A DNA stretch of 48,773 bases, taken from contig NZ_LDNB01000023.1 in NCBI RefSeq assembly GCF_001026695.1, positions 38,730-87,502 of the forward strand, written 5' to 3'. Below are positions 24,248 to 33,579 of this stretch, one piece after another. Position 1 is the stretch's first letter. Each line of letters opens with the position of its first letter. The notes below the pieces were generated by a model. The model saw only the letters and a list, made by a program, of their open reading frames with translations. It did no database searches and was not told where the DNA came from. Origin of the DNA: Neobacillus vireti. GTDB taxonomy: Bacteria > Bacillota > Bacilli > Bacillales > Cytobacillaceae. The position numbers were made by a program, and so were the translations under genes.

Positions 24248-27200
24248 ATGCCAAAACTATCAAGGCGCAGTTTTATGAAGTTTACGGCAGCGTCAGTTGC
24301 TGCTTCAGCTTTGGCTCAAAAACGTGCCTATGCTAAAACAGATGATAACAACAAAGCATTTCCATTAATGACAGCAGGGGCCGCAACGTCCTATGGTATT
24401 TGCCACTTCTGTTCTGTAGGCTGTGGAATTGAAGTAAAAGTAAAAGGAAACGAATTGATCTCAACAGAAGGGTTCATCGACCATCCGATCAATCAGGGGG
24501 CACTGTGTCCAAAAGGACGTTCCCTTAAAGAAATGCACAATTCGGAATTGCGCTTGACTCATCCGTTGGTTCGAAAGCCGGGAGGTAACAAGTGGGAGCC
24601 AATTTCTTGGGATGAGGCCATCGATAAAATTGCCAAGAAAGTGAAAGACGTTCGTGATAAGTCGTTTACCAAAACAGTTGATGTAAATGGAAACACGGTT
24701 ACGGTAAATCGCACGGAAGGTATCTTTAGCTTGGGAAGCGCGGAGATTGATAACGAGGAAGTATATTTATACACGAAGTTTAACCGTGCTTTAGGGGTCC
24801 ATCACTATACACACCAGGCAGAGGTTTGACACGCGCCTACGGTGGCTAGTTTAGCCCCTTCATTTGGCAGTGGTGCCATGACAAACAGCTTTACAGATAT
24901 GAAAAATGCGAATGTAATATTAATTGGCGGAAACAATACTGCAGAATGTCACCCTTTAGCCATGCGTTGGGTATTGGAAGCCCAAAAGCGCGGGGCGAAA
25001 TTGATTGTAGTAGACCCAAGGTTCAATCGGACCGCGAAGGTCGCTGATATTTATGCACCGGTCCGTCCAGGGACAGATATTGGATACTTAGGTGCAATTG
25101 TAAAATACATTTTTGATAACAAGTTCTACGATGAAGAATATATTAAAGCTCATACGAACGCTTTATATAAGGTAAATCCAACGTTCGCGTTTAATGATGG
25201 GCTGTTCTCCGGATATAACCCCCAAGGAGGTCCGTACAAGAAAGACAGCTGGACCTATCAACTTGGCCTAGATGGATTGCCTCTAAAGGCAGATGCACTG
25301 ACCGACCCGGATTGTGTGTTAATGAAATTAAAAGAGCAATTTAAGGATTATACATTTGAAAAGGCTTACGAAATTACAGGAATGCCTGTCGACAAAGTGA
25401 AATTAGTTGCTGAAACCTTTGTTAAAAATCGCCCGGGAACTATATTGTACGCACTTGGCATGACACAAAAATCAGTCGGCGTACAAGGAATTAGGATGTA
25501 TGCGATTATCCAATTGTTACTCGGTAACATGGGTATGGCAGGGGGCGGAATTAACGCCAACCGCGGCGAACCGAATGTTCAAGGTTCAACAGACATGGCA
25601 GCCCTAGCACATATTTTACCAGGTTACATGCCGATGCCTTCCGACGCGCTGCCAACCTTAAATGATTATGTAAAAGCGGTTGGAACAGCCAAGGCCAAGA
25701 AAACGATTGCCTTGTTGAAAGCTTGGTACGGAGATAAAGCGACACCGGAGAATGAATTTGGTTATCATCATATCCCGAAACGCAGCGCAAAAGAATCGGC
25801 TGCTAAATACGTCCCTATTTTTGAAAAACTAAATCAAAAGGCGTTTGAGATGGGATTCATCTTTGCACAAAATCCAGCAGTCAGTACGCCAAACCTCGAT
25901 ATGGTCTGGAGAGGCTTAAGTAATTTGGACCTGTTGGTTGTTGCTGAAATTTTCGAAACAGAAACAGCATCTTTCTGGCAACACCCGGATGTTAACCCGA
26001 AAGACATTCAAACCGAAGTGATATTATTGCCTGCAGCGATGGCTTTTGAAAAAGCGGGAACAATGACCAACTCAGCCCGCTGGGTTCAAGGGAAGCCCGC
26101 AGCTGTACCAGCTCCGGGCGAAGCGATTCCGGATGGCGATATGATCTATGAAATTATGAATAGGGTAAAAGAATTGTATGCAAACAGCAGCGATCCAAAG
26201 GATAAAGCTATTCTTGATCTAACGTGGCATTATGAAGCTCCAGGTCACGAAGGAATCGACATGGAAATGGTTCTCAAAGAAATGAATGGCTATGATTTGG
26301 CAACCGGCAAATTATTAGATACGGGATCACAGATTGCGAAGGCCGAACCAGGAACAGTTTCCTCTGGTTTGGGAGGCCTGTATACAGGAGTAATTACCGA
26401 AGAAGGAAACCACTCTTTACGTCATGACAATTCTGATCCTAGCAGCCTTGGAATTCATCCGAAATGGACATTTGCATGGCCGAATAATACTCGTGTTCTC
26501 TGGAATCGCGGCTCTGTAGATAAGAATGGACAACCGCGAGATAAAGACCGCGCGCTTGTTTGGTGGAATGGTACGAGTTGGGTAGGAAATGACATTTTGG
26601 ATGTTGCAGCGAAAGATAAAGGACCGGATACACCGGAAGGCAGTAAAGTATTTTCAACTGGCGAAGGAAAAGGCGCATTATTCCGAGCAGTTTATAAACA
26701 GCCGCAAAAAGATGCACCTGAATTAACACTTAACCCTGGGTATGATCCAAATATTTTTAAAGTGGCGCCAGTCATTACTGAACCGGGAATTGCGGATGGT
26801 CCTATGCCTGCACACTACGAGCCGATCGAATCACCGGTTCAGAATCCAATGTTTAAACAGCAATCAAATCCAATGATGCGCCCTTTAGAATTACAAGAAA
26901 TACAAAAATCCGGCGATGCGAAGGATTTTCCATATGTATTGACCACTTATATGGTAACCGAACAATTCTTGTCAGGCGGAGTGACACGAAATACTCCGCA
27001 ATTAAATGAATTAATGCCATCAAATTTTGCCGAAATCAGTACAACACTTGCTAAGAAATTGGGTGTAAAATCTGGTGACCCAGTCACGATTTCAACGGCA
27101 CGTGGCAAGGTTACGATTGATGCAATGGTCACAGAACGCATCCAAACTTTGAAAGTAGATGGCAAAGACATCGAAGTCATCGGAGTGCCATGGGGTTGGG

Positions 27201-27322
27201 GATATAAGGGATTAGTGCACGGTGAGTCTATCAATAAAGTGACGAATTCGGCGGCTGATCCAAATACAGGAACCCCGGAATATAAGGCTTGTAGCTGTAA
27301 CCTAACAAAGGGAGGTAACTAA
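24248..27322 (+). CDS. fdnG: Selenocysteine formate dehydrogenase, catalytic subunit (Tat-exported)
   Basis: Formate to CO2 and two electrons at a molybdenum or tungsten bis-pterin site. One reading frame of 1024 residues is split by an in-frame TGA (24827-24829) at codon 194, in the context HQAEV-U-HAPTVASLAPSFG; E. coli FdnG has Sec at the matching spot. A Tat signal (SRRSFMKF, then a hydrophobic stretch and AYAK) begins the protein. A 4Fe-4S motif CHFCSVGCG ... GALCPKGRS covers about 51-90. Later landmarks are NTAECHP, the AGGGINANRGEPNVQGSTDM region, and the C-terminal molybdopterin-dinucleotide domain (about 900 onward). It faces outside the membrane with the next two subunits. Selenocysteine genes are required elsewhere in the genome. 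Confidence 0.93.
24827..24858 (+). promoter_or_regulatory. UGA selenocysteine codon and bSECIS hairpin
   Basis: After the UGA come 11 nt, then GGTGGCTAGTTTAGCCCC (24841-24858), in which GGCT pairs with AGCC around AGTTT. The 11-nt gap and a loop containing GU match the SelB-binding element of E. coli formate dehydrogenase mRNAs. Confidence 0.85.
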
Positions 27323-27324
27323 TC

Positions 27325-28167
27325 ATGGCCGGCAAAAAAGATAAAGCGATCCTGGTTGATACCTCTCTTTGTACGGGTTGCAAGGCGTGCCAATTAGCCT
27401 GCAAGGAATGGCATAATCTACCGGCGACTGAATTTGAAAAGGTTCCCGGAACCTATCAAAATCCTGCGGACCGTTCAGCTAACACCTTAATGTTAATGAA
27501 GTTCATTGAAAAGTATGATAGGTCCACGAATACAATGGAGTGGCTGATTTGGAAAAATCAGTGCATGCATTGTACTGATGCCCCTTGTGTGGCAGTTTGT
27601 CCGTCCGACGCTTTGTTTACACACGCTGATGGATTTGTTGGTTTCCAAGGCGATAAGTGTATTGGCTGCTCGTATTGCGGTAAAGCTTGTCCATTTGATG
27701 TCCCTCGTTATCAGGGGGATGCATTGACAGGCAAGAAAAAAATGAACAAATGTGATTTTTGCCAAGACCGTGTGACAAATGGTCAAAAACCCGCCTGTGT
27801 CCAAACTTGCCCGACAAATGCTTTGGAGCTGGAATCCTGGGATGTAGCTGTGAAACAAGCACATAATCGAGTCGCCAAAATTAAAGACAGGTACCCGAAT
27901 GCCAATGTTTATGGAGACAAAATTATGGGAGGCACGCACTATATATACGTCCTGACAGAAAAACCCGAGGTATATGGATTGCCAAAGGAGCCGGAAACAA
28001 ACGAATTGATTGCTTTCCGGAGAGATGTCATTAAACCGGCCACCCAATTATTAATGGGTGCAACGGCAGTCGGATTCTTGGCAAACTTTATCACGGCATC
28101 GGCCACGTTTAATGATAGAAAGATCACGCTTGATGAACCGGAAAAGGGAGGCGAGGGGCATGAGTAA
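27325..28167 (+). CDS. fdnH: Formate dehydrogenase iron-sulfur subunit
   Basis: A 280-residue electron-transfer subunit. Four ferredoxin-type cysteine clusters are visible: CTGCKACQLAC, CMHCTDAPCVAVC, CIGCSYCGKAC and CDFCQDRV...CVQTC, giving four 4Fe-4S centres. A C-terminal membrane helix (about 240-258, LLMGATAVGFLANFITA) anchors it as in FdnH. It begins 2 bases after the fdnG stop with GGGAGG upstream, and overlaps the cytochrome gene by 8 bases. It carries electrons from the catalytic subunit to the b-type cytochrome. Confidence 0.93.
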   Translation: MAGKKDKAILVDTSLCTGCKACQLACKEWHNLPATEFEKVPGTYQNPADRSANTLMLMKFIEKYDRSTNTMEWLIWKNQCMHCTDAPCVAVCPSDALFTHADGFVGFQGDKCIGCSYCGKACPFDVPRYQGDALTGKKKMNKCDFCQDRVTNGQKPACVQTCPTNALELESWDVAVKQAHNRVAKIKDRYPNANVYGDKIMGGTHYIYVLTEKPEVYGLPKEPETNELIAFRRDVIKPATQLLMGATAVGFLANFITASATFNDRKITLDEPEKGGEGHE

Positions 28168-28849
28168 GCAGCAAACTAAACTAATTCGCCGCTATCAATT
28201 GGCGGATATGTTGATGCACTGGGCAGTTGCAATCGGATTTGTCCTGGCATTAATCACCGGATACCTAATCTTTTTTAAAGGAACGGCGACCTTGTTGGAT
28301 AATTCAACCGGTCTTACCCTCCGACTGGTACATCGGATTGGCGCGGTGTTCTTTGTGGCAGCACCGATTGTTTATTTCATTTTTTCAAAAAAACGGTTTG
28401 GTTTTTTAGCGGTGTTTAAATGGGATAAATCTGATTTGGGGTGGTTGAAGGCAGCCCCGAAGCATTACTTTATTGGCGGCGATGGAATGCCGCCACAAGC
28501 AAAATATAATACTGGCCAAAAGCTGTATTACCTATTTGCTTTGGTATTTGGTCTTTTGTTGGCAGCGACAGGTTTTGCCCTCTGGTTTAATTGGTTTACC
28601 GGAGCGGTCGGTTTATTTATGGTAGTTGTGCACGATGTCTCTGCCTTGGTGATCACCCTTTTCTTTGGCGTCCATGTCTATTTATCTGCAGTGCATCCGC
28701 GCGAACGGATTGCCTTTAATGCAATGGTAACCGGATATATGGAAAGAGAGTACGCCGAGCACCATCATGAACTTTGGTACAACAAAATAAAAGAAACAGA
28801 AGAAAACACCAGTAAGAAGTCTCATAAGAAGCATAAACCAACTGGCTGA
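28160..28849 (+). CDS. fdnI: Formate dehydrogenase cytochrome b subunit
   Basis: A 229-residue integral membrane cytochrome b556 that passes electrons to quinone. Four membrane helices are visible (about 17-38, 57-76, 115-136, 150-172). Candidate haem histidines lie in LMHWAVAIG, RLVHRIG, VVHDVSA and GVHVYLSAVHP. The start is ATG 28160 with GAGG upstream, overlapping the fdnH stop. An earlier in-frame start would run 34 codons into fdnH and is not used. The last 40 residues are polar and lysine-rich. A terminator closes the operon. Confidence 0.9.
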   Translation: MSKQQTKLIRRYQLADMLMHWAVAIGFVLALITGYLIFFKGTATLLDNSTGLTLRLVHRIGAVFFVAAPIVYFIFSKKRFGFLAVFKWDKSDLGWLKAAPKHYFIGGDGMPPQAKYNTGQKLYYLFALVFGLLLAATGFALWFNWFTGAVGLFMVVVHDVSALVITLFFGVHVYLSAVHPRERIAFNAMVTGYMEREYAEHHHELWYNKIKETEENTSKKSHKKHKPTG

Positions 28850-28869
28850 TCGTGTTGTTTTAAATATGG

Positions 28870-28905
28870 AGCGGATCGTCGGAATCGTACGATTCGCTTT
28901 TTTTG
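28870..28905 (+). terminator. Terminator of the formate dehydrogenase operon
   Basis: AGCGGATCGT (28870-28879) pairs with ACGATTCGCT (28889-28898), followed by TTTTTT. Confidence 0.85.
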
Positions 28906-29016
28906 AAATGTAATTTTATCTTAATCTGAAAAAATTAGTGATTATGAATAAACTATTTACCTTATATTCAAGGGGAATTTAATAAAAAAACTTTAATAGT
29001 TGGGATTCGATGTGGA

Positions 29017-30516
29017 ATGAACGAACTGGACAGGCATTTTCATTTTTTTAGAAAAAATATTATTGGACATAATCAACTGTTTCCCACTCATTACGGAAAA
29101 AAGAGAATCTGTTATGCTGATTGGGCCGCTAGCGGCAGGCTGTATGGGCCGATTGGAGAAAAGATTCTTTATCAATTTGGTCCGTTTGTTGCAAATACGC
29201 ATACGGAAACGAATGTAACGGGAAAAAGTATGACATGGGCCTACCAACAAGCGAAAGGCATCATAAAAAAGCATGTTCACGCATCTGAAAATGATGTTCT
29301 ATTCTTTGAGGGAACAGGGATGACAGGCGCTTTGCATAAACTACAAAGAATAGTGGGATTAGCTCTTCATGAAAAATATAAAAATATGAAAGAAATAAGA
29401 GAGTTGAGCAAACCTGTAGTCTTTCTCACCCATATGGAACATCATTCCAATCAAATATCCTGGGAAGAGACAATTGCCGATGTACTCGTTATTCCACCCG
29501 ATTCCAACGGAGATGTTTCCCCAGTCATGTTGGAAAAGGTTATCAAACAATATAAGGATCGGCCACTGAAAATTGGATCTTTTACGGCTTGCTCCAATGT
29601 GACAGGTGTCCAAACACCCTATCATCAACTGGCGGAAGTTATGCACCGACATGGAGGCATTTGTTTTGTTGACTTTTCCGCATCTGCACCCTATATAACG
29701 ATGAACATGCATCCTGAGAATCCATTGGAACGATTAGATGGAATATTCTTTTCTCCCCATAAGTTTTTAGGAGGTCCCGGTTCGATGGGTGTTGCTGTTA
29801 TATCTAAAGAATTATACGGCAATCAAATACCGGATCGACCTGGAGGAGGAACAGTTCATTGGACGAATCCGTGGGGAGGAAAATCTTATATTGCTGATAT
29901 TGAAGACAGGGAAGATGGTGGAACCCCAGGTTTTTTACAAGCAATAAGAACGGCTTTGGCAATTCGTTTGAAGGAGGAAATGGGCAGTGAATACATGATG
30001 GCGCAAGACAAAAGGCTCCTACATCTACTTTTCGAACGATTAACCGCAAATAAAAAAATAATCCTGTTGGAAGAAAATAAACAAGAACGTCTCCCGATTA
30101 TTTCTTTTTATGTAGAAGGGATTCACCATCAACTAATTGTAAAACTATTAAATGATGTTCATGGAATCCAAGTCAGGGGCGGATGTTCATGTGCCGGAAC
30201 ATACGGACATTATTTATTGAATATTGGAAAAGGACACTCCCGATTAATCACAGACGAAATAGATAAAGGAAATTTTTCTATAAAGCCGGGGTGGGTGCGA
30301 GTTTCCCTTCACCCAACGATGACGGAAAAAGACGTCGTTAATATTAGTGAGGCGATCTGTGATGTGGTTAATCATATAGAACAATATAAAGTTGATTACA
30401 GGTATATCCCTGAAACCAATGATTTTCAGCATAAAAATGAACTACCTGTTGATTATGATGGGTGGTTTACCTTACCGGCAGAGAGGGTAATGCGACATGT
30501 TTCCGGCTTAAATTAA
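29017..30516 (+). CDS. Class V aminotransferase (cysteine desulfurase/selenocysteine lyase-like)
   Basis: A 499-residue PLP enzyme. The cofactor lysine is Lys249 in SPHKFLGG. The loop RGGCSCAGTYGH (Cys390, Cys392) is near where sulfur- or selenium-accepting cysteines lie in desulfurases. HMEHHSNQISWEE and the FVDFSASAPY segment are typical of the family. It could supply selenium or sulfur for selenoprotein or molybdopterin synthesis, which fits its place 170 bp after the selenoenzyme operon. That role is inference. The ribosome site before ATG 29017 is weak. At about 500 residues it is longer than the 400-residue SufS type. Confidence 0.8.
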   Translation: MNELDRHFHFFRKNIIGHNQLFPTHYGKKRICYADWAASGRLYGPIGEKILYQFGPFVANTHTETNVTGKSMTWAYQQAKGIIKKHVHASENDVLFFEGTGMTGALHKLQRIVGLALHEKYKNMKEIRELSKPVVFLTHMEHHSNQISWEETIADVLVIPPDSNGDVSPVMLEKVIKQYKDRPLKIGSFTACSNVTGVQTPYHQLAEVMHRHGGICFVDFSASAPYITMNMHPENPLERLDGIFFSPHKFLGGPGSMGVAVISKELYGNQIPDRPGGGTVHWTNPWGGKSYIADIEDREDGGTPGFLQAIRTALAIRLKEEMGSEYMMAQDKRLLHLLFERLTANKKIILLEENKQERLPIISFYVEGIHHQLIVKLLNDVHGIQVRGGCSCAGTYGHYLLNIGKGHSRLITDEIDKGNFSIKPGWVRVSLHPTMTEKDVVNISEAICDVVNHIEQYKVDYRYIPETNDFQHKNELPVDYDGWFTLPAERVMRHVSGLN

Positions 30517-30572
30517 TAATTTCTATTTTTTGGTATTACTATATGGATGATCGATGGCAAGGAGGGGTTCAT

Positions 30573-30764
30573 TTGGAAAATCAGGTCTTAACTCCTAATG
30601 ATATTGCAAGGATTTTTAACATCTCTAAACATACTGTGTATGAGCTGATCAAAAGGGGAGAACTGCGGGCGTTTAAAGTGGGTAACCGGTTTAGAATCGA
30701 GCAGTCAGAGGTGGAAAGAATGAAAAAGATGGCATGGAGCAAAAAGCATGTTGAACCAAATTGA
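30573..30764 (+). CDS. Small excisionase-type helix-turn-helix protein
   Basis: A 63-residue DNA-binding protein of the HTH_17 (MerR-like, excisionase) type: LTPNDIARIFNISKHTVYELIKRG then the wing FKVGNRFRIEQSEVERM. TTG 30573 is the likely start, because AAGGAGGGG lies 6-14 bases upstream; an ATG at 30543 lacks a site. It overlaps the DUF2325 gene by 17 bases, so the two are translationally coupled. HTH_17 domains are often joined to molybdate-binding domains; here the HTH stands alone. Targets are unknown; the palindromes before fdnG are candidates. Confidence 0.8.
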   Translation: MENQVLTPNDIARIFNISKHTVYELIKRGELRAFKVGNRFRIEQSEVERMKKMAWSKKHVEPN

Positions 30765-32313
30765 CAGCCCACTACAGGAGCAGGAGATTCTATATCCATT
30801 TTTATGCATTGCATTAGGGGGGAATTCATATTTGCACCCAACCATTGACGATTTCTATCGAAAGAATGAGTGGGAGTATTATGAAGCTTATCAGAGAAGC
30901 GAATGGAATGGAAATCCGCTATTCTCCATGTACTCAACAAAGAGTGAAGAGAAGATCAGGCAAGTGGCGGGGATTTTAGAATGGTGTTGTCAAAACCAGC
31001 AGTTTCATCAGCTTGATCAGCTCATTAAAAAGGGATATAAGTATGTTTACCAATATTTGCAGCATCACACAGAAATAGATTTGGAACATTTTATACGGAG
31101 CTTTGCCAAAAGACAAAAGAACAAGATGGTTAAGGAAATCGATTTAATTTATCAAAATATTGTTCTTTGGTATTTGAGCGATCGACAAAACAAGCCTATC
31201 AATAAAAGAAATATTGCTTGGAAATCTTTTCACAAAGTATTGTTCTCTTCCTTCAACGAAAATAACATGCAGAAAGCACTTTTTTCGAAAAGTACAATTG
31301 AGCAAAACAGGGAAGAGATCAATCAGCTTTACGAGAAGTACGATATACCTAAAAACCACCGCTTTGATTCGTTAGGATATTTTATCGAGTACCTGATCAG
31401 TGCCAATATAAAAAGAATGTATGAAGCAAATCCAAATTGTTCAACAGATACAGCTGAACATCAAGTGTTTCAAAACTCGCCTTGTAAATATATTGGCGCT
31501 TTGGGCGGCTGGCTTAAAACACTTAAAATCCATGAACTGGATGCTACTGAACAAATACCTTTAAGTAAAACCGATTTGGATATGGTGTTATTGGGGGTTT
31601 TGTATGCAAAAAAATATAATTACATAAATAAAGAAGAACAGGATTTGTTCTTTATCACATGTCTATATTTAAAATGCCTTGGTTCTCATTTCCTTGAAAC
31701 AAAACAATTATTTTTGGATCAATCGAAACAGGATTATTATCTGGAAATGAAAACGAAGGAATCCCAATTAAAAGATCAAGAAGAAGACTTAATAAGAAGG
31801 CAGCAATCATGGCAATTCACTAATAGAAGACAGCAAAAAGAAATCGAAGGATTAACAGAAGAGCTTCGTGAGGCACAATCCAGAATTCGTTTGCTAGAAG
31901 AGAAAATTGAACGTATGGAAGACTATTCGGATGAAGTGCATGCACTGCGAAATTATGTTTATTCGGAGGAACATGAGGAACCTATCGCTGACAAGCAGCC
32001 ATCTTTTATAAACATGAAAGAGTTCATAGAATCCAAGCGAATTGTTATTTTTGGAGGATTCCCAAACTGGCGGCAAAAATTAAAAGATTTGCTGGAAACG
32101 ATAGAATTTGTTGATGCGGATGAGATGAACCGAGATATTTCAAAGGTTCAACGCGCTGATGCAGTCTTTATAAATACAACAGTGTTTGGACATGCCTTTT
32201 ATCGAAAAATTATGAAGGAATTAAACAAAAGTGAAACACCCCTATTTTATCTAAAGGGAAAAAGCAATATTGAGAGCACTACTTTAGAAATCTATAAATG
32301 CCTGACTCAATAA
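30748..32313 (+). CDS. DUF2325 domain protein of unknown function, with coiled coil
   Basis: A 521-residue cytoplasmic protein. The N-terminal 320 residues are helical without a recognised family. A coiled coil follows (about 325-400, rich in E, Q, R; RIRLLEEKIERMED). The last 95 residues match DUF2325: RIVIFGGFPNW at the start, ADAVFINTTVFGHAF in the middle and PLFYLKGK near the end, a Rossmann-like pattern. Start ATG 30748 lies inside the HTH gene with GGAG 8 bases upstream. Position between a PLP selenium/sulfur enzyme and a ModE-like protein suggests a link to the formate dehydrogenase. The function is not known. Confidence 0.75.
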   Translation: MLNQIDSPLQEQEILYPFLCIALGGNSYLHPTIDDFYRKNEWEYYEAYQRSEWNGNPLFSMYSTKSEEKIRQVAGILEWCCQNQQFHQLDQLIKKGYKYVYQYLQHHTEIDLEHFIRSFAKRQKNKMVKEIDLIYQNIVLWYLSDRQNKPINKRNIAWKSFHKVLFSSFNENNMQKALFSKSTIEQNREEINQLYEKYDIPKNHRFDSLGYFIEYLISANIKRMYEANPNCSTDTAEHQVFQNSPCKYIGALGGWLKTLKIHELDATEQIPLSKTDLDMVLLGVLYAKKYNYINKEEQDLFFITCLYLKCLGSHFLETKQLFLDQSKQDYYLEMKTKESQLKDQEEDLIRRQQSWQFTNRRQQKEIEGLTEELREAQSRIRLLEEKIERMEDYSDEVHALRNYVYSEEHEEPIADKQPSFINMKEFIESKRIVIFGGFPNWRQKLKDLLETIEFVDADEMNRDISKVQRADAVFINTTVFGHAFYRKIMKELNKSETPLFYLKGKSNIESTTLEIYKCLTQ

Positions 32314-32342
32314 AAATACTCACCATAATAGGGGAGTTCCGA

Positions 32343-32732
32343 TTATTCTTCTTCAAGGGCAGAGCGTTGATTAAGATGATTAAGAAGTTCCCCTAAATGG
32401 TTCTCAAATAGTTGATCCACCATTTCCTGAGCTTCTTTCTGAAAATGAATATAGCGAAGCAGCAATTCTCTGCCTGCAGGAGTTAATCTCGTACCGTTTC
32501 TACGATTGCCCTGCTTCCGTTCTACCAGTTGGAGGTTCAATCTCTCTTCAGTGGCTGTCACTTTTCCCCAAGCAGCCCGGTACGACATTCCTAAAAGAGC
32601 CGCAGCTTGACTCATTGAGCCTGTTTTTTCAATTGCTTCAAAAAGTTTAATCCTCCCAAGCCCAAAAACAACTTCATCCTGAAACTCTATCCAAATCTTT
32701 GATTTCACCTTAAGAGCCTGCTTCTTATCCAT
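32343..32732 (-). CDS. ModE-like winged helix DNA-binding protein
   Basis: A 129-residue protein equal to the N-terminal DNA-binding domain of ModE (LysR-type HTH: FEAIEKTGSMSQAAALLGMSYRAAW, then RRNGTRLTPAGRELL), without molybdate-binding (MOP) domains. The start is placed at ATG 32732, where AGGAGAA precedes it; a longer frame to 32807 has no ribosome site. ModE proteins control molybdate uptake and molybdoenzymes, so a role for this locus is plausible. How a MOP-less form senses metal is unclear. It is convergent with the DUF2325 gene. Confidence 0.82.
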   Translation of the reverse strand: MDKKQALKVKSKIWIEFQDEVVFGLGRIKLFEAIEKTGSMSQAAALLGMSYRAAWGKVTATEERLNLQLVERKQGNRRNGTRLTPAGRELLLRYIHFQKEAQEMVDQLFENHLGELLNHLNQRSALEEE

Positions 32733-32780
32733 ACCGCAATATTCTCCTAATATAGTATAAAAATAGTATACAATGTTTTT

Positions 32781-32805
32781 GAACATCTTCCAACATGAGA
32801 TGTTC
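32781..32805. promoter_or_regulatory. Inverted repeat upstream of the ModE-like gene
   Basis: GAACATCT (32781-32788) and AGATGTTC (32798-32805) form perfect 8-bp arms 9 bp apart, about 50 bp upstream of the ModE-like start. Candidate operator. Confidence 0.5.
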
Positions 32806-33008
32806 ATCCTAGGAGGACATAATTTCTAAATTGTCTTTTCCTCTTTTTAAAGATACTATCTATTTCTGTAAAAAATAATATAAAATGGGACTAACAGAGG
32901 TTTGTTACATGTATGTATCGAATTACGATTGTTGTGATGAAAAACGGATTCGCTGTGATGAGTGGGTATATTCAATAGGAAAAACCTTTTAAGGGAGGAG
33001 AAATGATC

Positions 33009-33515
33009 ATGGCGAATTATTTGGGCAGACCAAAATTAAAAATACCCAAGACAAAGAGTGAATGGTTTTGGGATGTAATCGGATATTTATGTATTCTAGG
33101 ATCGATTATTGTTTTACTATATGTTTGGAAAACACTCCCGGATAAAGTTCCTGCGCATTACAATGCTGCAGGTAAGGTGGACCGTTGGGGATCAAAATGG
33201 GAGCTTCTTATTTTACCATTTGTGGGGTTATTCATTGCACTTCTATTGAGTATAATAGAAAAATTCCCTGAAATACATAATTATCCGCAACGATTAAATG
33301 AATCAAATGCAGAACAGTTTTATTTACAAAGCCGAAAACTTGTTAATCAATTAAAAAACATCAGTCTGATTCTTTTTTCGCTCATCTTAGTTGAATCTAT
33401 TTCGATTCCTCTAGGGTGGGGTGGCGGTTTTGGCATATGGTTTTTACCGCTAGCGCTTATTGGATTTGGTCTTCCAATCTTATTTGGAATTATGAGGTTA
33501 ATGCGGATTAAATAA
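33009..33515 (+). CDS. DUF1648 domain membrane protein
   Basis: A 168-residue protein with four hydrophobic segments (about 23-43, 70-88, 117-136, 143-163). The DUF1648 signature LPDKVPAHYNAAGKVDRWGSK follows the first helix. Members are often linked to SdpI-type or GntR-linked membrane genes; the function here is unknown. ATG 33009 is 10 bases from GGAGG, while ATG 33003, two codons earlier, is only 4 bases away. Monocistronic. Confidence 0.8.
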   Translation: MANYLGRPKLKIPKTKSEWFWDVIGYLCILGSIIVLLYVWKTLPDKVPAHYNAAGKVDRWGSKWELLILPFVGLFIALLLSIIEKFPEIHNYPQRLNESNAEQFYLQSRKLVNQLKNISLILFSLILVESISIPLGWGGGFGIWFLPLALIGFGLPILFGIMRLMRIK

Positions 33516-33519
33516 AAGG

Positions 33520-33559
33520 GAAGGTTCTTATGCTTCATTTCAGTGAAGCACAAGAACCT
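33520..33559. terminator. Bidirectional hairpin, GGTTCTTATGCTTC family
   Basis: GAAGGTTCTTATGCTTCA pairs with a GTGAAGCACAAGAACCTTC arm. It lies between the convergent DUF1648 and ampS genes. It shares its arm with the rocD terminator. Confidence 0.75.
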
Positions 33560-33579
33560 TCGCGCCTTGCTTGATTGCG

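Noticed and set aside
24827..24829. Nonsense mutation splitting formate dehydrogenase into two genes
   Set aside because: The frame continues unchanged, the position equals selenocysteine of FdnG, and a bSECIS-like hairpin follows.
32343..32807. Longer ModE-like protein starting at 32807
   Set aside because: No ribosome site at that ATG. AGGAGAA precedes ATG 32732, and the extra 25 residues are unlike the family.
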